64,000 bases of DNA from Emcibacter sp. (GCA_021647465.1 JAKIUQ010000003.1:124001-188000); one strand, 5' to 3'. Numbered from the stretch's first letter, positions 44,447-54,289 are shown. The notes: generated by a model from the sequence alone, not told the origin. Made by a program: numbers and translations.

Positions 44447-44637
44447 CTGTGATTAATCCTTGGATCATATATCATTTTAGTATCTTTAGGGGGGTAACAT
44501 AAGCCCTCGCGCAAGCCAAGAAGAAAAGGGGGATTGCGCGACATATTCCCTTTCTGTTTTCTTTTAAATCATGACCTTTATATAAAATATCTGCTATATA
44601 AAAGAAATAAGCCATGATGCTAACAAGGGCCATACCC

Positions 44638-44817
44638 ATGAATAAACAGATAGATTCAGACAATGTAACAAATAAGCCTCCGGCCAAAGACGGGGGGACG
44701 GAAGAAGATACCGCGAGCAAAACCACCCCCGCCCCAAAAGAAATTGGCGGCAAAAAAGGGCCGGAACCAACCCGTTACGGCGATTGGGAAAATAATGGTA
44801 TCGCCTCTGACTTTTAA
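44638..44817 (+). CDS. DUF1674/SDHAF4-family succinate dehydrogenase assembly factor
   Basis: A 59-residue protein ending in GPEPTRYGDWENNGIASDF, the hallmark C-terminus of DUF1674/SDHAF4 proteins. Mitochondrial SDHAF4 binds the flavinylated SdhA subunit during complex II assembly; a similar role in bacteria is assumed by homology. The N-terminal part is low-complexity and charged. The ATG at 44638 has GGG 8 bases upstream. An upstream ATG at 44614 in the same frame is less likely. Confidence 0.88.
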   Translation: MNKQIDSDNVTNKPPAKDGGTEEDTASKTTPAPKEIGGKKGPEPTRYGDWENNGIASDF

Positions 44818-44852
44818 AATCACTATCGGCCATGAATGACAAAGGATGCCTT

Positions 44853-45359
44853 ATGAAAAAACTGTTTCTCCTTAGGCATGGCAAGGCCGGTCTTCTGGCC
44901 AATGACAAATCCCGCCCCCTTGCCCCGCGCGGAAAGCAGGATATTTTCTGGCTTGGGCAATATCTAAAAAAATCCCGGATGCTGCCGGATCATATATTCT
45001 GCTCTGGCGCCCTGCGAACCAGAGAAAGTTTTGACCAAATAAAGGCCGGCGCAGATGTATCACTGCCTGTAGTTTTTCGCGATGATTTATATCTGGCGGA
45101 TGCGGAATATATGACCCGCCTGATCCAAAAATTTGATCCAAAAATATCCGCCGCCATGATCATTTCTCATAATCCTGGGCTCGCACAAATATTTCACAAC
45201 CTGAGCCAAGATCCCTCGAACAACTACCATAGCCTGGCGTTCCCCACCGGCACACTTGCCATTATTGGTTTTGATATTGACGACTGGTCCGAATTAAAAA
45301 ATGATACAGGCCAGGTTTTGCAAGTTATTATGCCTCCTGAAATGAGAAAAAACGCATAA
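44853..45359 (+). CDS. SixA-like histidine phosphatase
   Basis: A 168-residue protein of the histidine phosphatase superfamily. The phosphohistidine motif is LFLLRHGKA near the N-terminus, followed by PLAPRGKQD, a CSGALRTRES segment, and the second histidine in ISHNPGL. The length and the RHGKA motif match SixA, which dephosphorylates histidine phosphotransfer proteins; the real substrate here is unknown. The ATG at 44853 is chosen since AAAGGA is suitably placed and the domain starts there. Confidence 0.85.
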   Translation: MKKLFLLRHGKAGLLANDKSRPLAPRGKQDIFWLGQYLKKSRMLPDHIFCSGALRTRESFDQIKAGADVSLPVVFRDDLYLADAEYMTRLIQKFDPKISAAMIISHNPGLAQIFHNLSQDPSNNYHSLAFPTGTLAIIGFDIDDWSELKNDTGQVLQVIMPPEMRKNA

Positions 45360-45426
45360 TTTAACAACAAATTTATCGTATTTAGTATAGGTTAACCTAT
45401 GCTTTGAAAAATACTTGGTAATATAG

Positions 45427-47958
45427 ATGCGAGAAAAAGAACTTAGATTGGCTTTGGTATGTTTCGGCGGGGTATCGCTCGCTATTTATATCCACGGCTG
45501 CACCAAGGAAATTTTAAAACTTGCCCGCGCATCCAAAGCTTTCCATAGCGACCCTGACATTACCGGCCAAAGCCGCAAAACATATTGCTATCCCAACCCT
45601 GACCTGACAGACAAGCCGGATACCGAGCTTGTTTATTTTGAGATTTTAAAATCACTTTCCCCGGAATTGGACCTAAGGGTGATCATTGATGTTATTGCCG
45701 GGGCATCTGCCGGGGGCATGAACAGCATTTTTCTGGGACGCGCTCTGGCCCATGATTTAAGCATCGATCATTTACGGCATCACTGGCTCGTCGAAGCCGA
45801 TGTAAGCAAGCTTATTGGTAATAAAAAGCCCGCCGGGCGCATGGATAAGGTTTTTTCCAAACCGATTATCAATTATATGAGTAAAAAATACCTCGGCGAT
45901 ACAGCGCTGACCCAGATGGTACAAGAAAAATTACCGGCCTTAATGAGCGTCTGGAAATTAAAGCCCCCCTTTGACGGCAAGCATTTTTTAGGCCTGGTTT
46001 ACAAGGGCCTAAAAGGCATGGGTAAACCAAGTCAACATTCTTTGATGCCCTATGGTCATCGGTTGGATCTTTATGTAACGGTAACCGATTATTACGGCTT
46101 TCAGCGCGTCATTCCCCTGAATGATCCGCCGACCATTCGTGAACGGGAACATCGTCATAACTTTCGTTTCTCCTATCTCAACAAGTTGAATGGAACAGCG
46201 GCTTCATTAAAACAAGAGGCTATAAAAAACCCCGATAATATCGAATCGGACTTCAAGGATGTTGACATTCCCGCCTTGAGTTTTGCCTCCAGGGCAACGG
46301 CAAGCTACCCCGGGGCATTTCCCCCCGCCCAGCTTCGTGAGGTGGATAGCTTTCTGAAAGATCTGGATAAAAGTTGGGTTAAAAAAGACGACTTTTTACA
46401 GAAAAACTTCTCGGAATATAAAAAGGCCGGCCTCGACCCAATGTTAACCTCGTTTCTTGATGGTAGTATTTTAAACAATAAACCTTTTGGCAAGGCTATT
46501 CTTGCGATTCAGGGGCGGCCCGCCTTTCGGGAGGTGGATCGCCGCATTATCTATATTGACCCCAATCCGGAAAAAAACCGGCCGTCGCCGACTGGCGCGC
46601 CGCCGTCTATGCTGAATACCATCAAGGGGGCCTTGTCAAACATTCCGATGAATGAGCCGATACATGATGATTTAACCAAAATTCAGGCCCATAATCAACA
46701 AATCAACATTATTAAAACCGTCATAGATAATGCCAAACCAGAAATTGAACAATTGGTCGAGGAAATCTCCGGCAGTACATTGAATGCCATCTCAGAGGCC
46801 AAGCAAGTTACCTATTTACGGGTTATATCAAATATAAAATCCGTCACGGGGGCGGGGTTCTCCTATGGTGGCTATGCCCGGTTGAAAGTCCGAAATACGG
46901 TGGCTTATCTCACCAACTTCATCGGGGATATTTGCAATTTCAGTTCCGGCAGCCGCCAGCGCCGGCGCCTGTTCACCATTTTGCACCATATGGCCTTTGA
47001 AGATAAGTTTGATTTTTTATCCTATACGCAAAAAATGGAAAATGGCAATAAATCGGGGATGCTTAACTGGGTCAAGGGCATCATTAAAAAAGATGTTTCT
47101 ACTGAACCCCTGCCATCCTGGGGCTATTTTCTGACCAAATTTGATGTGAATTTTCAACGTCGCCGCCTGTTGTTTGTCATTAAGGACCTGAACAGTTACT
47201 ATTCCCATCACCCCCATGATGTTTCAAAATTAGACGACTTGAAACGATCCCTTTATGATCTGCTTGAAGATATTGCCAACTGTACCACGCCCGATGACAT
47301 TCCGGCCCCCATAAAACAGGCCTTGCGCACCGCCTTCAGACCCATTTCCCATCTTGAAATTGATGACGATACCCAAGAGGATATTTTGCAGGACAGGTTA
47401 AATCGATATATCCCCGGCTTTAAATCGGCGCTGGACGGCCTTGCGAATCGTTTGAATTTAGACCGATTTAAACTTGGTGCCGATCAACTCATTGCGGATC
47501 AGAGCAATATGGACTGGAAAAGTGATTTAGCCAGAAACCTGACCATAAGCTATGTTGGCTTTTCTTTTTGGGACGTGACAACATTTTCTATTCTGGGGTC
47601 CAAGGAGCTGGGGGAATCCAACAAAATAAAAGTTAACCGCATCAGCCCAAAAGACGTTTCCGTGCTGCGAGAAGAAAGCGACAACATCCCCTTGCGCGGG
47701 ACAGCCATGGCCGGGTTTGGCGCCTTTTTTAGCCGTGCCGATCGGGAAAGCGATTATCTGTGGGGACGAATAAACGGCGCAGAACGGCTCATTGATCAGC
47801 TTTATAATCAGGCAAAACTATCATCCCTAAGCCATAAGCTTGATATTATTGCTTTAAAAAAACGCGCCTTCACCGTCATTTTGGATGTGGAAGAAGAACA
47901 TCTGTTTGAAATTCCCGAGATTTTTGCCGAGCTAAGAAAAAAAATAGCCAATCTTTAG
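45427..47958 (+). CDS. Patatin-like phospholipase with DUF3376 region
   Basis: An 843-residue protein. The N-terminal patatin domain (about 1-375) has an oxyanion-loop-like CFGGVSLAIYIHG, the nucleophile elbow GASAGGMN, and the catalytic Asp motif DGSILNNKP. The remaining 450 residues match the size and character of the DUF3376 patatin-related group (WDVTTFSILGSKE, LRGTAMAGFGAFFSRADRESDYLWGR). It would be a serine lipid acyl hydrolase, probably cytoplasmic or peripheral to the membrane, as no signal peptide is seen. It is a single gene convergent with the suf operon. Confidence 0.88.
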   Translation: MREKELRLALVCFGGVSLAIYIHGCTKEILKLARASKAFHSDPDITGQSRKTYCYPNPDLTDKPDTELVYFEILKSLSPELDLRVIIDVIAGASAGGMNSIFLGRALAHDLSIDHLRHHWLVEADVSKLIGNKKPAGRMDKVFSKPIINYMSKKYLGDTALTQMVQEKLPALMSVWKLKPPFDGKHFLGLVYKGLKGMGKPSQHSLMPYGHRLDLYVTVTDYYGFQRVIPLNDPPTIREREHRHNFRFSYLNKLNGTAASLKQEAIKNPDNIESDFKDVDIPALSFASRATASYPGAFPPAQLREVDSFLKDLDKSWVKKDDFLQKNFSEYKKAGLDPMLTSFLDGSILNNKPFGKAILAIQGRPAFREVDRRIIYIDPNPEKNRPSPTGAPPSMLNTIKGALSNIPMNEPIHDDLTKIQAHNQQINIIKTVIDNAKPEIEQLVEEISGSTLNAISEAKQVTYLRVISNIKSVTGAGFSYGGYARLKVRNTVAYLTNFIGDICNFSSGSRQRRRLFTILHHMAFEDKFDFLSYTQKMENGNKSGMLNWVKGIIKKDVSTEPLPSWGYFLTKFDVNFQRRRLLFVIKDLNSYYSHHPHDVSKLDDLKRSLYDLLEDIANCTTPDDIPAPIKQALRTAFRPISHLEIDDDTQEDILQDRLNRYIPGFKSALDGLANRLNLDRFKLGADQLIADQSNMDWKSDLARNLTISYVGFSFWDVTTFSILGSKELGESNKIKVNRISPKDVSVLREESDNIPLRGTAMAGFGAFFSRADRESDYLWGRINGAERLIDQLYNQAKLSSLSHKLDIIALKKRAFTVILDVEEEHLFEIPEIFAELRKKIANL

Positions 47959-47972
47959 AGCAGGCGGCTCTA
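47956..47972 (+). terminator. short hairpin at the patatin stop codon
   Basis: TAGAGC (47956-47961, including the stop codon) pairs with GCTCTA (47967-47972) over a 5-base loop and is followed by ATCTTTTA. It could end the patatin transcript before the convergent sufA gene. The stem is only 6 bp. Confidence 0.5.
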
Positions 47973-47977
47973 ATCTT

Positions 47978-48310
47978 TTATACGTGAAAGCTTTCCCCAC
48001 AGCCGCATCGGCCTTTTTCATTGGGGTTAGTGAAAGTAAATCCGCTTTGAAATTTTTCATCCTTATAGTCCATCACGCTGCCGATCAAATAAATCAATGA
48101 CATGGCATCAACATATAGTGTGATTTCCTTATATTCGATTTTTTCGTCCGCCGGATTAACCTCATCCACATAATCCACGGTATAGGACAAACCATTACAG
48201 CCTTTGGTCGAAGTGCCCAGACGAACGCCGAGGCTGGGCTTGTCCCGGTTTGATATGATCGCCCTTATCCGGGCCACGGCGGCATCCGTAATCGTAATCG
48301 CGTTGTTCAT
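47978..48310 (-). CDS. sufA: A-type Fe-S carrier protein (SufA/IscA family)
   Basis: A 110-residue HesB/IscA-family protein with the three conserved cysteines: one in STKGCNGLSY and two in the C-terminal CGCGESF. It carries or transfers nascent Fe-S clusters. It is the last gene of the suf operon, 14 bases after the SufT-like gene. The HesB family also includes ErpA; the operon context favours SufA. Confidence 0.93.
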   Translation of the reverse strand: MNNAITITDAAVARIRAIISNRDKPSLGVRLGTSTKGCNGLSYTVDYVDEVNPADEKIEYKEITLYVDAMSLIYLIGSVMDYKDEKFQSGFTFTNPNEKGRCGCGESFHV

Positions 48311-48324
48311 TTTTTTCCTTTTGG

Positions 48325-48765
48325 CTACATAAAGCCCATTTCAAGGCGTGCGGCCTCACTCATCATATAAATAGTCCAGGGCGGGTCCCAAACAAGTTCC
48401 ACATGAACATCCCGCACCCCCTCCACATCCTGCGCCCTGATCTGAACATCGCCCGGCATGGATTCAGCCACCGGACAATGGGGCGTTGTCAGGGTCATGA
48501 TGATTTCCACATTGGCATCTTCGGCCACATTGACTTCATAAATCAGCCCCAGCTCATAAATATCCACGGGAATTTCCGGGTCATATATTTCCCGCAGTCT
48601 TTCGATAACTTTTTCCTGTAGAAGTTTTCGCATACCCTCAGACAGAGGCGGGGAAAAATCCGGCGCTGCCGTTACCGTCTCAGATGTTGTCTTAAGTGAC
48701 TTTGTTTCGCTATTAACCACTTTACTATCCTGTTGTTCTTGTAAAAAACGATCTAAAAAACTCAT
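48325..48765 (-). CDS. sufT: SufT-like (DUF59/MIP18) Fe-S assembly factor
   Basis: A 146-residue protein. A 45-residue polar N-terminal extension precedes a DUF59 domain (LREIYDPEIPVDIYELGLIYEVNV, TTPHCPVAESMPGDV). In SUF operons this protein aids maturation of Fe-S enzymes. It lies 15 bases after sufS and 14 bases before sufA. The conserved cysteine of the family is in TPHCP. Confidence 0.92.
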   Translation of the reverse strand: MSFLDRFLQEQQDSKVVNSETKSLKTTSETVTAAPDFSPPLSEGMRKLLQEKVIERLREIYDPEIPVDIYELGLIYEVNVAEDANVEIIMTLTTPHCPVAESMPGDVQIRAQDVEGVRDVHVELVWDPPWTIYMMSEAARLEMGFM

Positions 48766-48780
48766 ATATTCTGCTTTATA

Positions 48781-50034
48781 TCAAGAAAAAATTCGATTGA
48801 CCTTATGCAGCCCCGCCACAAGCCGGTCAATATCTTCTTCTGTATTATAGAGCCCCAATGACATCCGCGCCGTGGACGGAATATCAAAAAAATCCATCAC
48901 CGGCTGGGCACAATGATGCCCTGTCCGAATGGCAATGCCATCCTGATCCAATATGGTGCCAATATCATGGGGGTGCGCCAAATCCATGGTAAAGGATAAA
49001 ATCCCCGCCATGCTGTCTGCCCGGCTTATAAGCCGCAAGCCTTTGACAGTTTGAATTTTATCCAGTGCATATTCCAGCAGCCCGTCTTCATGGGGGCCAA
49101 TATTTTCAAAACCAAGGCTTTCCACATAATCTATTGCCGCCCCAAACCCAATGCCTCCCGCAATATGGGGCGTTCCGGCCTCAAATTTATGGGGAAGGTC
49201 ATTATAAACGGTTTTTTCAAATGTCACGGAACGGATCATATCGCCGCCGCCCTGATAAGGCGGCATGGCATTCAACAATTCTTCCTTGGCATACAGCACA
49301 CCAACACCCGTAGGACCGTATAATTTATGGCCGGAAAAAACATAAAAATCCGCATCCAGTTCCTGCATATCAACCCGCATATGGGGCACGGCCTGACAGC
49401 CATCCACCAGAACCTTGGCCCCAACCTTATGCGCGGCCCTGATGATTTCTTTAATCGGCGTGATGGTACCCAGAGCATTGGAAATATGCGTGATGGCGAC
49501 CAATTTGACTTTTTCGCTGAGCATTGCCTCAAATTCATCAAACAAAAAGTTGGCTTTATCATCAATAGGGGCCACCGTGATCACGATATTCTTTTCATCC
49601 CGCAACATTTGCCACGGCACAATATTGGAATGATGCTCCATACGGCTCAAGACAACTTCATCGCCCTTGGTCAGGAATTTCCGGCCCCAGCTTTGGGCCA
49701 CAAGATTTATCGCCTCTGTTGCGCCGCGCACAAAAATAATTTCATTCGGGCTGGCCGCATTGATGAATTTCTGGATTTTAACCCGGGAATCTTCGTATTT
49801 CTGTGTGCCAACTTGCGAAAGATAATAAACCCCCCGATGTATATTGGCATATTCCTCCGCATAGCATTTTTGAATAGCCTTCAGAACCTGCCGGGGTTTT
49901 TGTGCGCTCGCGCCGCTATCCAGAAATGTTAGGGGCTTTCCATATATTTTCTGGCTAAATATCGGGAAATCCTTACGAATTTCTTCAACATTATAATTTG
50001 TTGCCGGCACTGCCTTTGGCATTTGTGACGTCAT
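48781..50034 (-). CDS. sufS: Cysteine desulfurase SufS
   Basis: A 417-residue class V aminotransferase-fold enzyme that frees sulfur from cysteine. The PLP lysine is in FSGHKLYGPTGVGVLY and the active cysteine in RTGHHCAQPVMDFF, as in group II desulfurases. The ATG at 50034 overlaps the sufD stop in ATGA and has AGGTGAG just upstream, so translational coupling is likely; the frame is open to 50058 but lacks that support. No sufE or sufU gene is present in the operon. Confidence 0.95.
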   Translation of the reverse strand: MTSQMPKAVPATNYNVEEIRKDFPIFSQKIYGKPLTFLDSGASAQKPRQVLKAIQKCYAEEYANIHRGVYYLSQVGTQKYEDSRVKIQKFINAASPNEIIFVRGATEAINLVAQSWGRKFLTKGDEVVLSRMEHHSNIVPWQMLRDEKNIVITVAPIDDKANFLFDEFEAMLSEKVKLVAITHISNALGTITPIKEIIRAAHKVGAKVLVDGCQAVPHMRVDMQELDADFYVFSGHKLYGPTGVGVLYAKEELLNAMPPYQGGGDMIRSVTFEKTVYNDLPHKFEAGTPHIAGGIGFGAAIDYVESLGFENIGPHEDGLLEYALDKIQTVKGLRLISRADSMAGILSFTMDLAHPHDIGTILDQDGIAIRTGHHCAQPVMDFFDIPSTARMSLGLYNTEEDIDRLVAGLHKVNRIFS

Positions 50035-51371
50035 GAGCTCACCTCTTTGCTCAACCATCCGCGGGTTTTTTCGATAAATCTTTGCTGTAATACCACCGTA
50101 TCGCCGCCGCCCGGCATATCGGAGAATACCTCAGCCACAAAGGCTTCAACCAGTAATTCTTTAGCGGCAGCCTCATCAAGTCCGCGAGACCTCAAGTAAA
50201 AAAGTTGATCCCTGTCCAGCTCTCCGACTGTTGCCCCGTGGCTACATTTTACATCATCGGCATAGATAAGCAGTTCCGGTTTGGCATTGGCCTCTGCCTT
50301 ACGGCTGAGCAACAGGTTTTTATTGGATTGATCCGCGTTGGTTTTTTGAGCATCCCGCGCGACAATAACCTTGCCCTGAAAAGCCGACTTTCCGCCGGCG
50401 TCCAATACGCCGCGAAACAGCTGATTGCTTTGGCAATGGGGCTTGTCATGATTAATCCGCGTGAATATATCTTGAGACTGTTTAACCCGGCCAAAATAGG
50501 CCCCGCGCAAGTCTATTTCAGCATATTCACCAGATAAGCTGTTCATGATTTCGCTTCGGCTGACCTCTGCCCCAAGCTGTAAATTCATATGGGTGAATTT
50601 TGCTTTTTCCAGCAGGGTAGAATGCATTTCAGTCATATGGATCGCCTGTTTTCCCTGCAATTGAAACTGGAAATAACAAAATTCTGCCTTCTCTGCCGCA
50701 TCCACATCGCTGATCATATGTGTCCAATATTGCGGCCCGTCCGGCCCCATAAAACTTTCAATTACTTTTGCCTTGGCACCGGCCGCCAGCGATATTTTAG
50801 CGCGCGTGTGCAGCGACTGCCCATCACTGCCTGATGTTGCCAAATGGATGATCTGTATGGGCTGAGGCATAGTCGTCTGCGCAGATATCTCCAAATAATA
50901 TCCATCTGTAACCATGGCACGGTTCAGGTTATTCAGCGATGTTGCCTGTTTTGGTTCCGCCAGTGATTGCCGGAACGCCTCGGGATTTTCAGAAAATATG
51001 GAAAATTTTACGCCATCCTCATCGGGGCAGGACGATAATGCCGGATTAAAATAGCCATTAACAAAAACCACCACCGAACCAGCGATATTTCCCATATAAG
51101 CCCTGTCAAACAACCTTTTTGTTTCTGCAGCATCAGGGCCTGTTTTTAAAATTTTAAAATTTTCATTTGCCAGGAATCGCGCCAAAAAGCCCAAATTCGT
51201 ATATTTCCACTCTTCTACTTTTGGGCCGGGAAGGCCTGCGGCCATAAATTTATCCATAGCGCGCGCGCGTATATCGCTCAGCCAACCCTGATCCGTGCCG
51301 GAAAATCCAGCCTTTCGTTTTTCAAAGTTTTTACCAACCTCGGGCGTCTCTAAATATCTCTTTAACGTCAT
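50031..51371 (-). CDS. sufD: SufD subunit of the Fe-S scaffold
   Basis: A 446-residue SufD protein with the right-handed beta-helix core shared with SufB (VKCSHGATVGELDRDQLFYLRSRGLDEAAAKELLVEAFVAEV). It joins SufB and SufC in the SufBC2D scaffold where clusters are built, and helps iron entry. The conserved histidine is in CSHGATVG. It lies between sufC and sufS in the operon. Confidence 0.95.
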   Translation of the reverse strand: MTLKRYLETPEVGKNFEKRKAGFSGTDQGWLSDIRARAMDKFMAAGLPGPKVEEWKYTNLGFLARFLANENFKILKTGPDAAETKRLFDRAYMGNIAGSVVVFVNGYFNPALSSCPDEDGVKFSIFSENPEAFRQSLAEPKQATSLNNLNRAMVTDGYYLEISAQTTMPQPIQIIHLATSGSDGQSLHTRAKISLAAGAKAKVIESFMGPDGPQYWTHMISDVDAAEKAEFCYFQFQLQGKQAIHMTEMHSTLLEKAKFTHMNLQLGAEVSRSEIMNSLSGEYAEIDLRGAYFGRVKQSQDIFTRINHDKPHCQSNQLFRGVLDAGGKSAFQGKVIVARDAQKTNADQSNKNLLLSRKAEANAKPELLIYADDVKCSHGATVGELDRDQLFYLRSRGLDEAAAKELLVEAFVAEVFSDMPGGGDTVVLQQRFIEKTRGWLSKEVSS

Positions 51372-51393
51372 ATCCTATGAACCTGTTCTGATG

Positions 51394-52149
51394 CTATGCT
51401 GCATTTTCTGCAATCCCAAGGCCCGCATAGCCCTTCGCTTCCAATTGCAGCGCCAAATCCTTGGTTCCGGTTTTAACAATCCGGCCATCGGCCAATACAT
51501 GAACAAAATCAGGCACCACATAATCAAGAAGCCTTTGGTAATGGGTGATCAGCAAAATAGATTTATCCTGACCGCGCAAACGATTTATGCCGTCGGCGAC
51601 AATTCTTAACGCATCAATATCAAGCCCGGAATCCGTCTCATCCAATATGGCCATACTTGGGTCCAAAACCGCCATCTGAACCATTTCATTGCGTTTTTTT
51701 TCACCGCCGGAAAAACCCACATTCACGTCACGCTTTAACATTTCAGGGTCGACATCAAGCTCTTTTGCCTTGGCACGGATTAATTTCAGGAAATCAACCG
51801 CTTTCACTTCTGGTGCGCCCTGATAACGGCGCTGACTGTTCAGGGCCGTGCGCAGGAAATTCATATTAGAGACGCCCGGTATTTCCACAGGATATTGAAA
51901 GCCGAGAAACAGGCCTTCGCCGGCGCGTTCATTGGGGTCCATGCTGAGCAGATCCTTACCGTTATATAGTACAGAGCCTTCTATCACCTCATAGCCGTCT
52001 TTACCGCATATGGCATAGGATAATGTACTTTTCCCGGCGCCATTTGGCCCCATTATCGCGTGAACTTCACCATCATTGATGGTTAAATTAAGCCCTTTCA
52101 GGATTTCTTTCCCGCCGACCGTCACACGCAAATTTTTTATTTCTAACAT
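51394..52149 (-). CDS. sufC: SufC, ATPase of the Fe-S scaffold
   Basis: A 251-residue ABC-type ATPase with Walker A GPNGAGKS, signature FSGGEKKRNE and Walker B MAILDETDSGLDIDALR, all typical of SufC. It drives conformational change in SufBC2D. The ATG at 52149 is chosen because the domain begins there (MLEIKNLRVTVGGKEIL) and AAAGAGA lies upstream. A longer frame to 52191 would run into the sufB gene. Confidence 0.95.
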   Translation of the reverse strand: MLEIKNLRVTVGGKEILKGLNLTINDGEVHAIMGPNGAGKSTLSYAICGKDGYEVIEGSVLYNGKDLLSMDPNERAGEGLFLGFQYPVEIPGVSNMNFLRTALNSQRRYQGAPEVKAVDFLKLIRAKAKELDVDPEMLKRDVNVGFSGGEKKRNEMVQMAVLDPSMAILDETDSGLDIDALRIVADGINRLRGQDKSILLITHYQRLLDYVVPDFVHVLADGRIVKTGTKDLALQLEAKGYAGLGIAENAA

Positions 52150-52171
52150 TTTATTCTCTTTACAAGTTGTC

Positions 52172-53626
52172 TTATCCAACACTACCTTCAAGGCTTATTC
52201 CCAGAAGCTTCTGGGCCTCTACCGCAAATTCCATAGGAAGATGCTTCATCACATCTTTACAAAAACCATTGACAATCAATGTCACTGAATCCTCAACATC
52301 CAAACCGCGCTGCAGGCAATAAAAAAGCTGTTCATCGCTAATTTTTGATGTGGTTGCCTCATGTTCCACTTGGGCTGTCGGGTTTTTAATCTCAATATAA
52401 GGCACCGTATGCGCGCCGCACAGATCGCCAATCAAAAGGCTGTCACATTGGGTAAAATTCCGCGCATTTTCAGCCCCCGCCATGACCTTGACCAACCCCC
52501 GGTAGGTGGCTTCAGATTTCCCTGCGCTGATTCCCTTGGAAATGATCGTGCTTGACGTATTATTACCGATATGAATCATTTTTGTGCCCGTATCGGCCTG
52601 TTGATGATTATTGGTGATCGCTACAGAATAAAATTCACCGACCGAATTGTCGCCTATCAAAAGACAGCTTGGGTATTTCCATGTTATCGCCGATCCGGTT
52701 TCCACCTGAGTCCAGGAAATTTTTGAGTTCTTGCCGCGGCACGCCCCGCGCTTGGTCACAAAATTATATATGCCACCCTTACCGTCCTTATCGCCCGGAT
52801 ACCAATTCTGAACCGTAGAATATTTGATCTCTGCATCATCATGGGTAATCAGTTCAACCACGGCGGCATGGAGCTGATTTTCGTCCCGTTGCGGCGCGGT
52901 ACAACCCTCCAGATATGATACATAGGAGCCCTCATCCGCAATGATGATCGTCCGCTCAAACTGCCCTGTATTTGCTTCATTTATGCGGAAATACGTACTC
53001 AACTCCATGGGGCAGCGTACGCCTTTTGGGATATAGACAAAGGTGCCGTCGGTAAATACCGCGCTGTTCAATGCAGAATAATAATTATCCGTAACCGGGA
53101 CGACAGAGCCCAGATATTTTCTCATCAATTCCGGATAATCATGGGCGGCTTCGGAAATTGAGCAGAAAATAATACCGGCTTCTTTTAATTTTTTACGAAA
53201 AGTTGTCGCAACAGAAACGCTGTCAAAAACAATATCGACGGCAACACCTGCCAGAACCTCTTGCTCTTTAAGGGATATGCCCAGTTTTTCATAGACCCTG
53301 AGCAATTCCGGATCAACTTCATCCAGACTTTTCGGCCCGTCTTCAGAGGATTTCGGGGCCGCATAATAATATATATCCTGAAAGTCTATTTCAGGGTAAT
53401 TTACCATGGCCCATTTAGGCTCTTCCATTTTTAGCCATTTTTCATAAGCTTTTAGCCGCCAATCAAGCAGCCACTCAGGCTCTTTTTTCTTGGCGGAAAT
53501 AAATCGGATTACATCCTCATTAAGGCCTTTAGGCGCCTTTTCCGTATCAATATCAGTGACAAAACCGTATTTATATTCACCGGAAACTTCTTCTACTGTT
53601 TGTTTTGCCTGTTCTGTTGCAACCAT
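52172..53626 (-). CDS. sufB: SufB, main subunit of the Fe-S scaffold
   Basis: A 484-residue SufB protein. Characteristic segments are PKGVRCPMELSTYFRINEANTGQFERTIIIADEGSYVSYLEGCTAP and AHTVPYIEIKNPTAQVEHEATTSKI, with DEQLFYCLQRGLDVEDSVTLIVNGFC near the end. It builds the nascent cluster with SufD and SufC. It starts 8 bases after the regulator gene, so the regulator and the structural genes form one transcript. Confidence 0.97.
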   Translation of the reverse strand: MVATEQAKQTVEEVSGEYKYGFVTDIDTEKAPKGLNEDVIRFISAKKKEPEWLLDWRLKAYEKWLKMEEPKWAMVNYPEIDFQDIYYYAAPKSSEDGPKSLDEVDPELLRVYEKLGISLKEQEVLAGVAVDIVFDSVSVATTFRKKLKEAGIIFCSISEAAHDYPELMRKYLGSVVPVTDNYYSALNSAVFTDGTFVYIPKGVRCPMELSTYFRINEANTGQFERTIIIADEGSYVSYLEGCTAPQRDENQLHAAVVELITHDDAEIKYSTVQNWYPGDKDGKGGIYNFVTKRGACRGKNSKISWTQVETGSAITWKYPSCLLIGDNSVGEFYSVAITNNHQQADTGTKMIHIGNNTSSTIISKGISAGKSEATYRGLVKVMAGAENARNFTQCDSLLIGDLCGAHTVPYIEIKNPTAQVEHEATTSKISDEQLFYCLQRGLDVEDSVTLIVNGFCKDVMKHLPMEFAVEAQKLLGISLEGSVG

Positions 53627-53634
53627 TATACGAC

Positions 53635-54102
53635 CTAATTTATTAATTTACCTATCAAGGGCAAGTCATCGGCCATACCATCACCGATAAAATCCGGAAC
53701 ACTCTCAATCATTTGGGAAAGCAACACACTGCCGAGCGCGTCCTTTACCGCTTCATTTATTCTGTACCATTGGCTTCTGGTGCCGCAACTGCTTATCCGA
53801 TCACAGTCGGCGGCATCTTCGCCTAGACAATTGGTAAGCTGTACCGGGCCATCCACGGCCTCAATAATATCTGTGATTGATATTTTCGTAGCATTAACAC
53901 CCAAGGAAAAGCCGCCGTTCAAACCACGATGCGATATCAGCAAACCTGCCTTCACCATCAGCCCAAGTATTTTACTGGCCGTTGGCAACGGGATCTTCGT
54001 CTGCTTTGCCAAGCTGGCCGAACCGCGTATGCTTTCTGGCTTTAATGCTATACAGCACATCAATTCAACCGCATAATCAGCCAAATTTGATAATTTTATC
54101 AT
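53635..54102 (-). CDS. Rrf2-family regulator of the SUF operon
   Basis: A 155-residue Rrf2 protein. A winged helix lies at the N-terminus (LSNLADYAVELMCCIAL, TKIPLPTASKILGLMVKAGLL). Three cysteines follow in NCLGEDAADCDRISSCG (spacing C-x7-C-x5-C), the cluster-binding pattern of Fe-S-sensing Rrf2 regulators. As first gene of the suf operon it probably senses cluster status and adjusts suf transcription, as IscR or SUF-associated Rrf2 proteins do. The start is ATG at 54102 (MIKLSNLADY), where the fold begins. The exact orthology (IscR or SufR-like) is not settled. Confidence 0.9.
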   Translation of the reverse strand: MIKLSNLADYAVELMCCIALKPESIRGSASLAKQTKIPLPTASKILGLMVKAGLLISHRGLNGGFSLGVNATKISITDIIEAVDGPVQLTNCLGEDAADCDRISSCGTRSQWYRINEAVKDALGSVLLSQMIESVPDFIGDGMADDLPLIGKLIN

Positions 54103-54202
54103 GCGCTTAAATCCTTCGGACGGGCACAACATACAATATGCGCCACGCCAATATCACACCCTTTTAGATGCGACTTATTTTAAAGGATGTCAACCAAAAT
54201 AA

Positions 54203-54215
54203 GACCAAATTAGTC
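54203..54215. promoter_or_regulatory. candidate Rrf2-type operator upstream of the suf operon
   Basis: GACCAAATTAGTC has dyad symmetry (GAC...GTC arms, one mismatched pair) and lies 101 bases upstream of the Rrf2 gene start in the 187-base gap before parB. The position suits autoregulation of the suf operon. The match to a known Rrf2 box is by shape only. Confidence 0.35.
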
Positions 54216-54289
54216 GTTTTAAGCTTAAAATAAATTTTTATAACTATATTTCAATAACCTAACAAGATTACAATGTGGTTTTGATTAGA

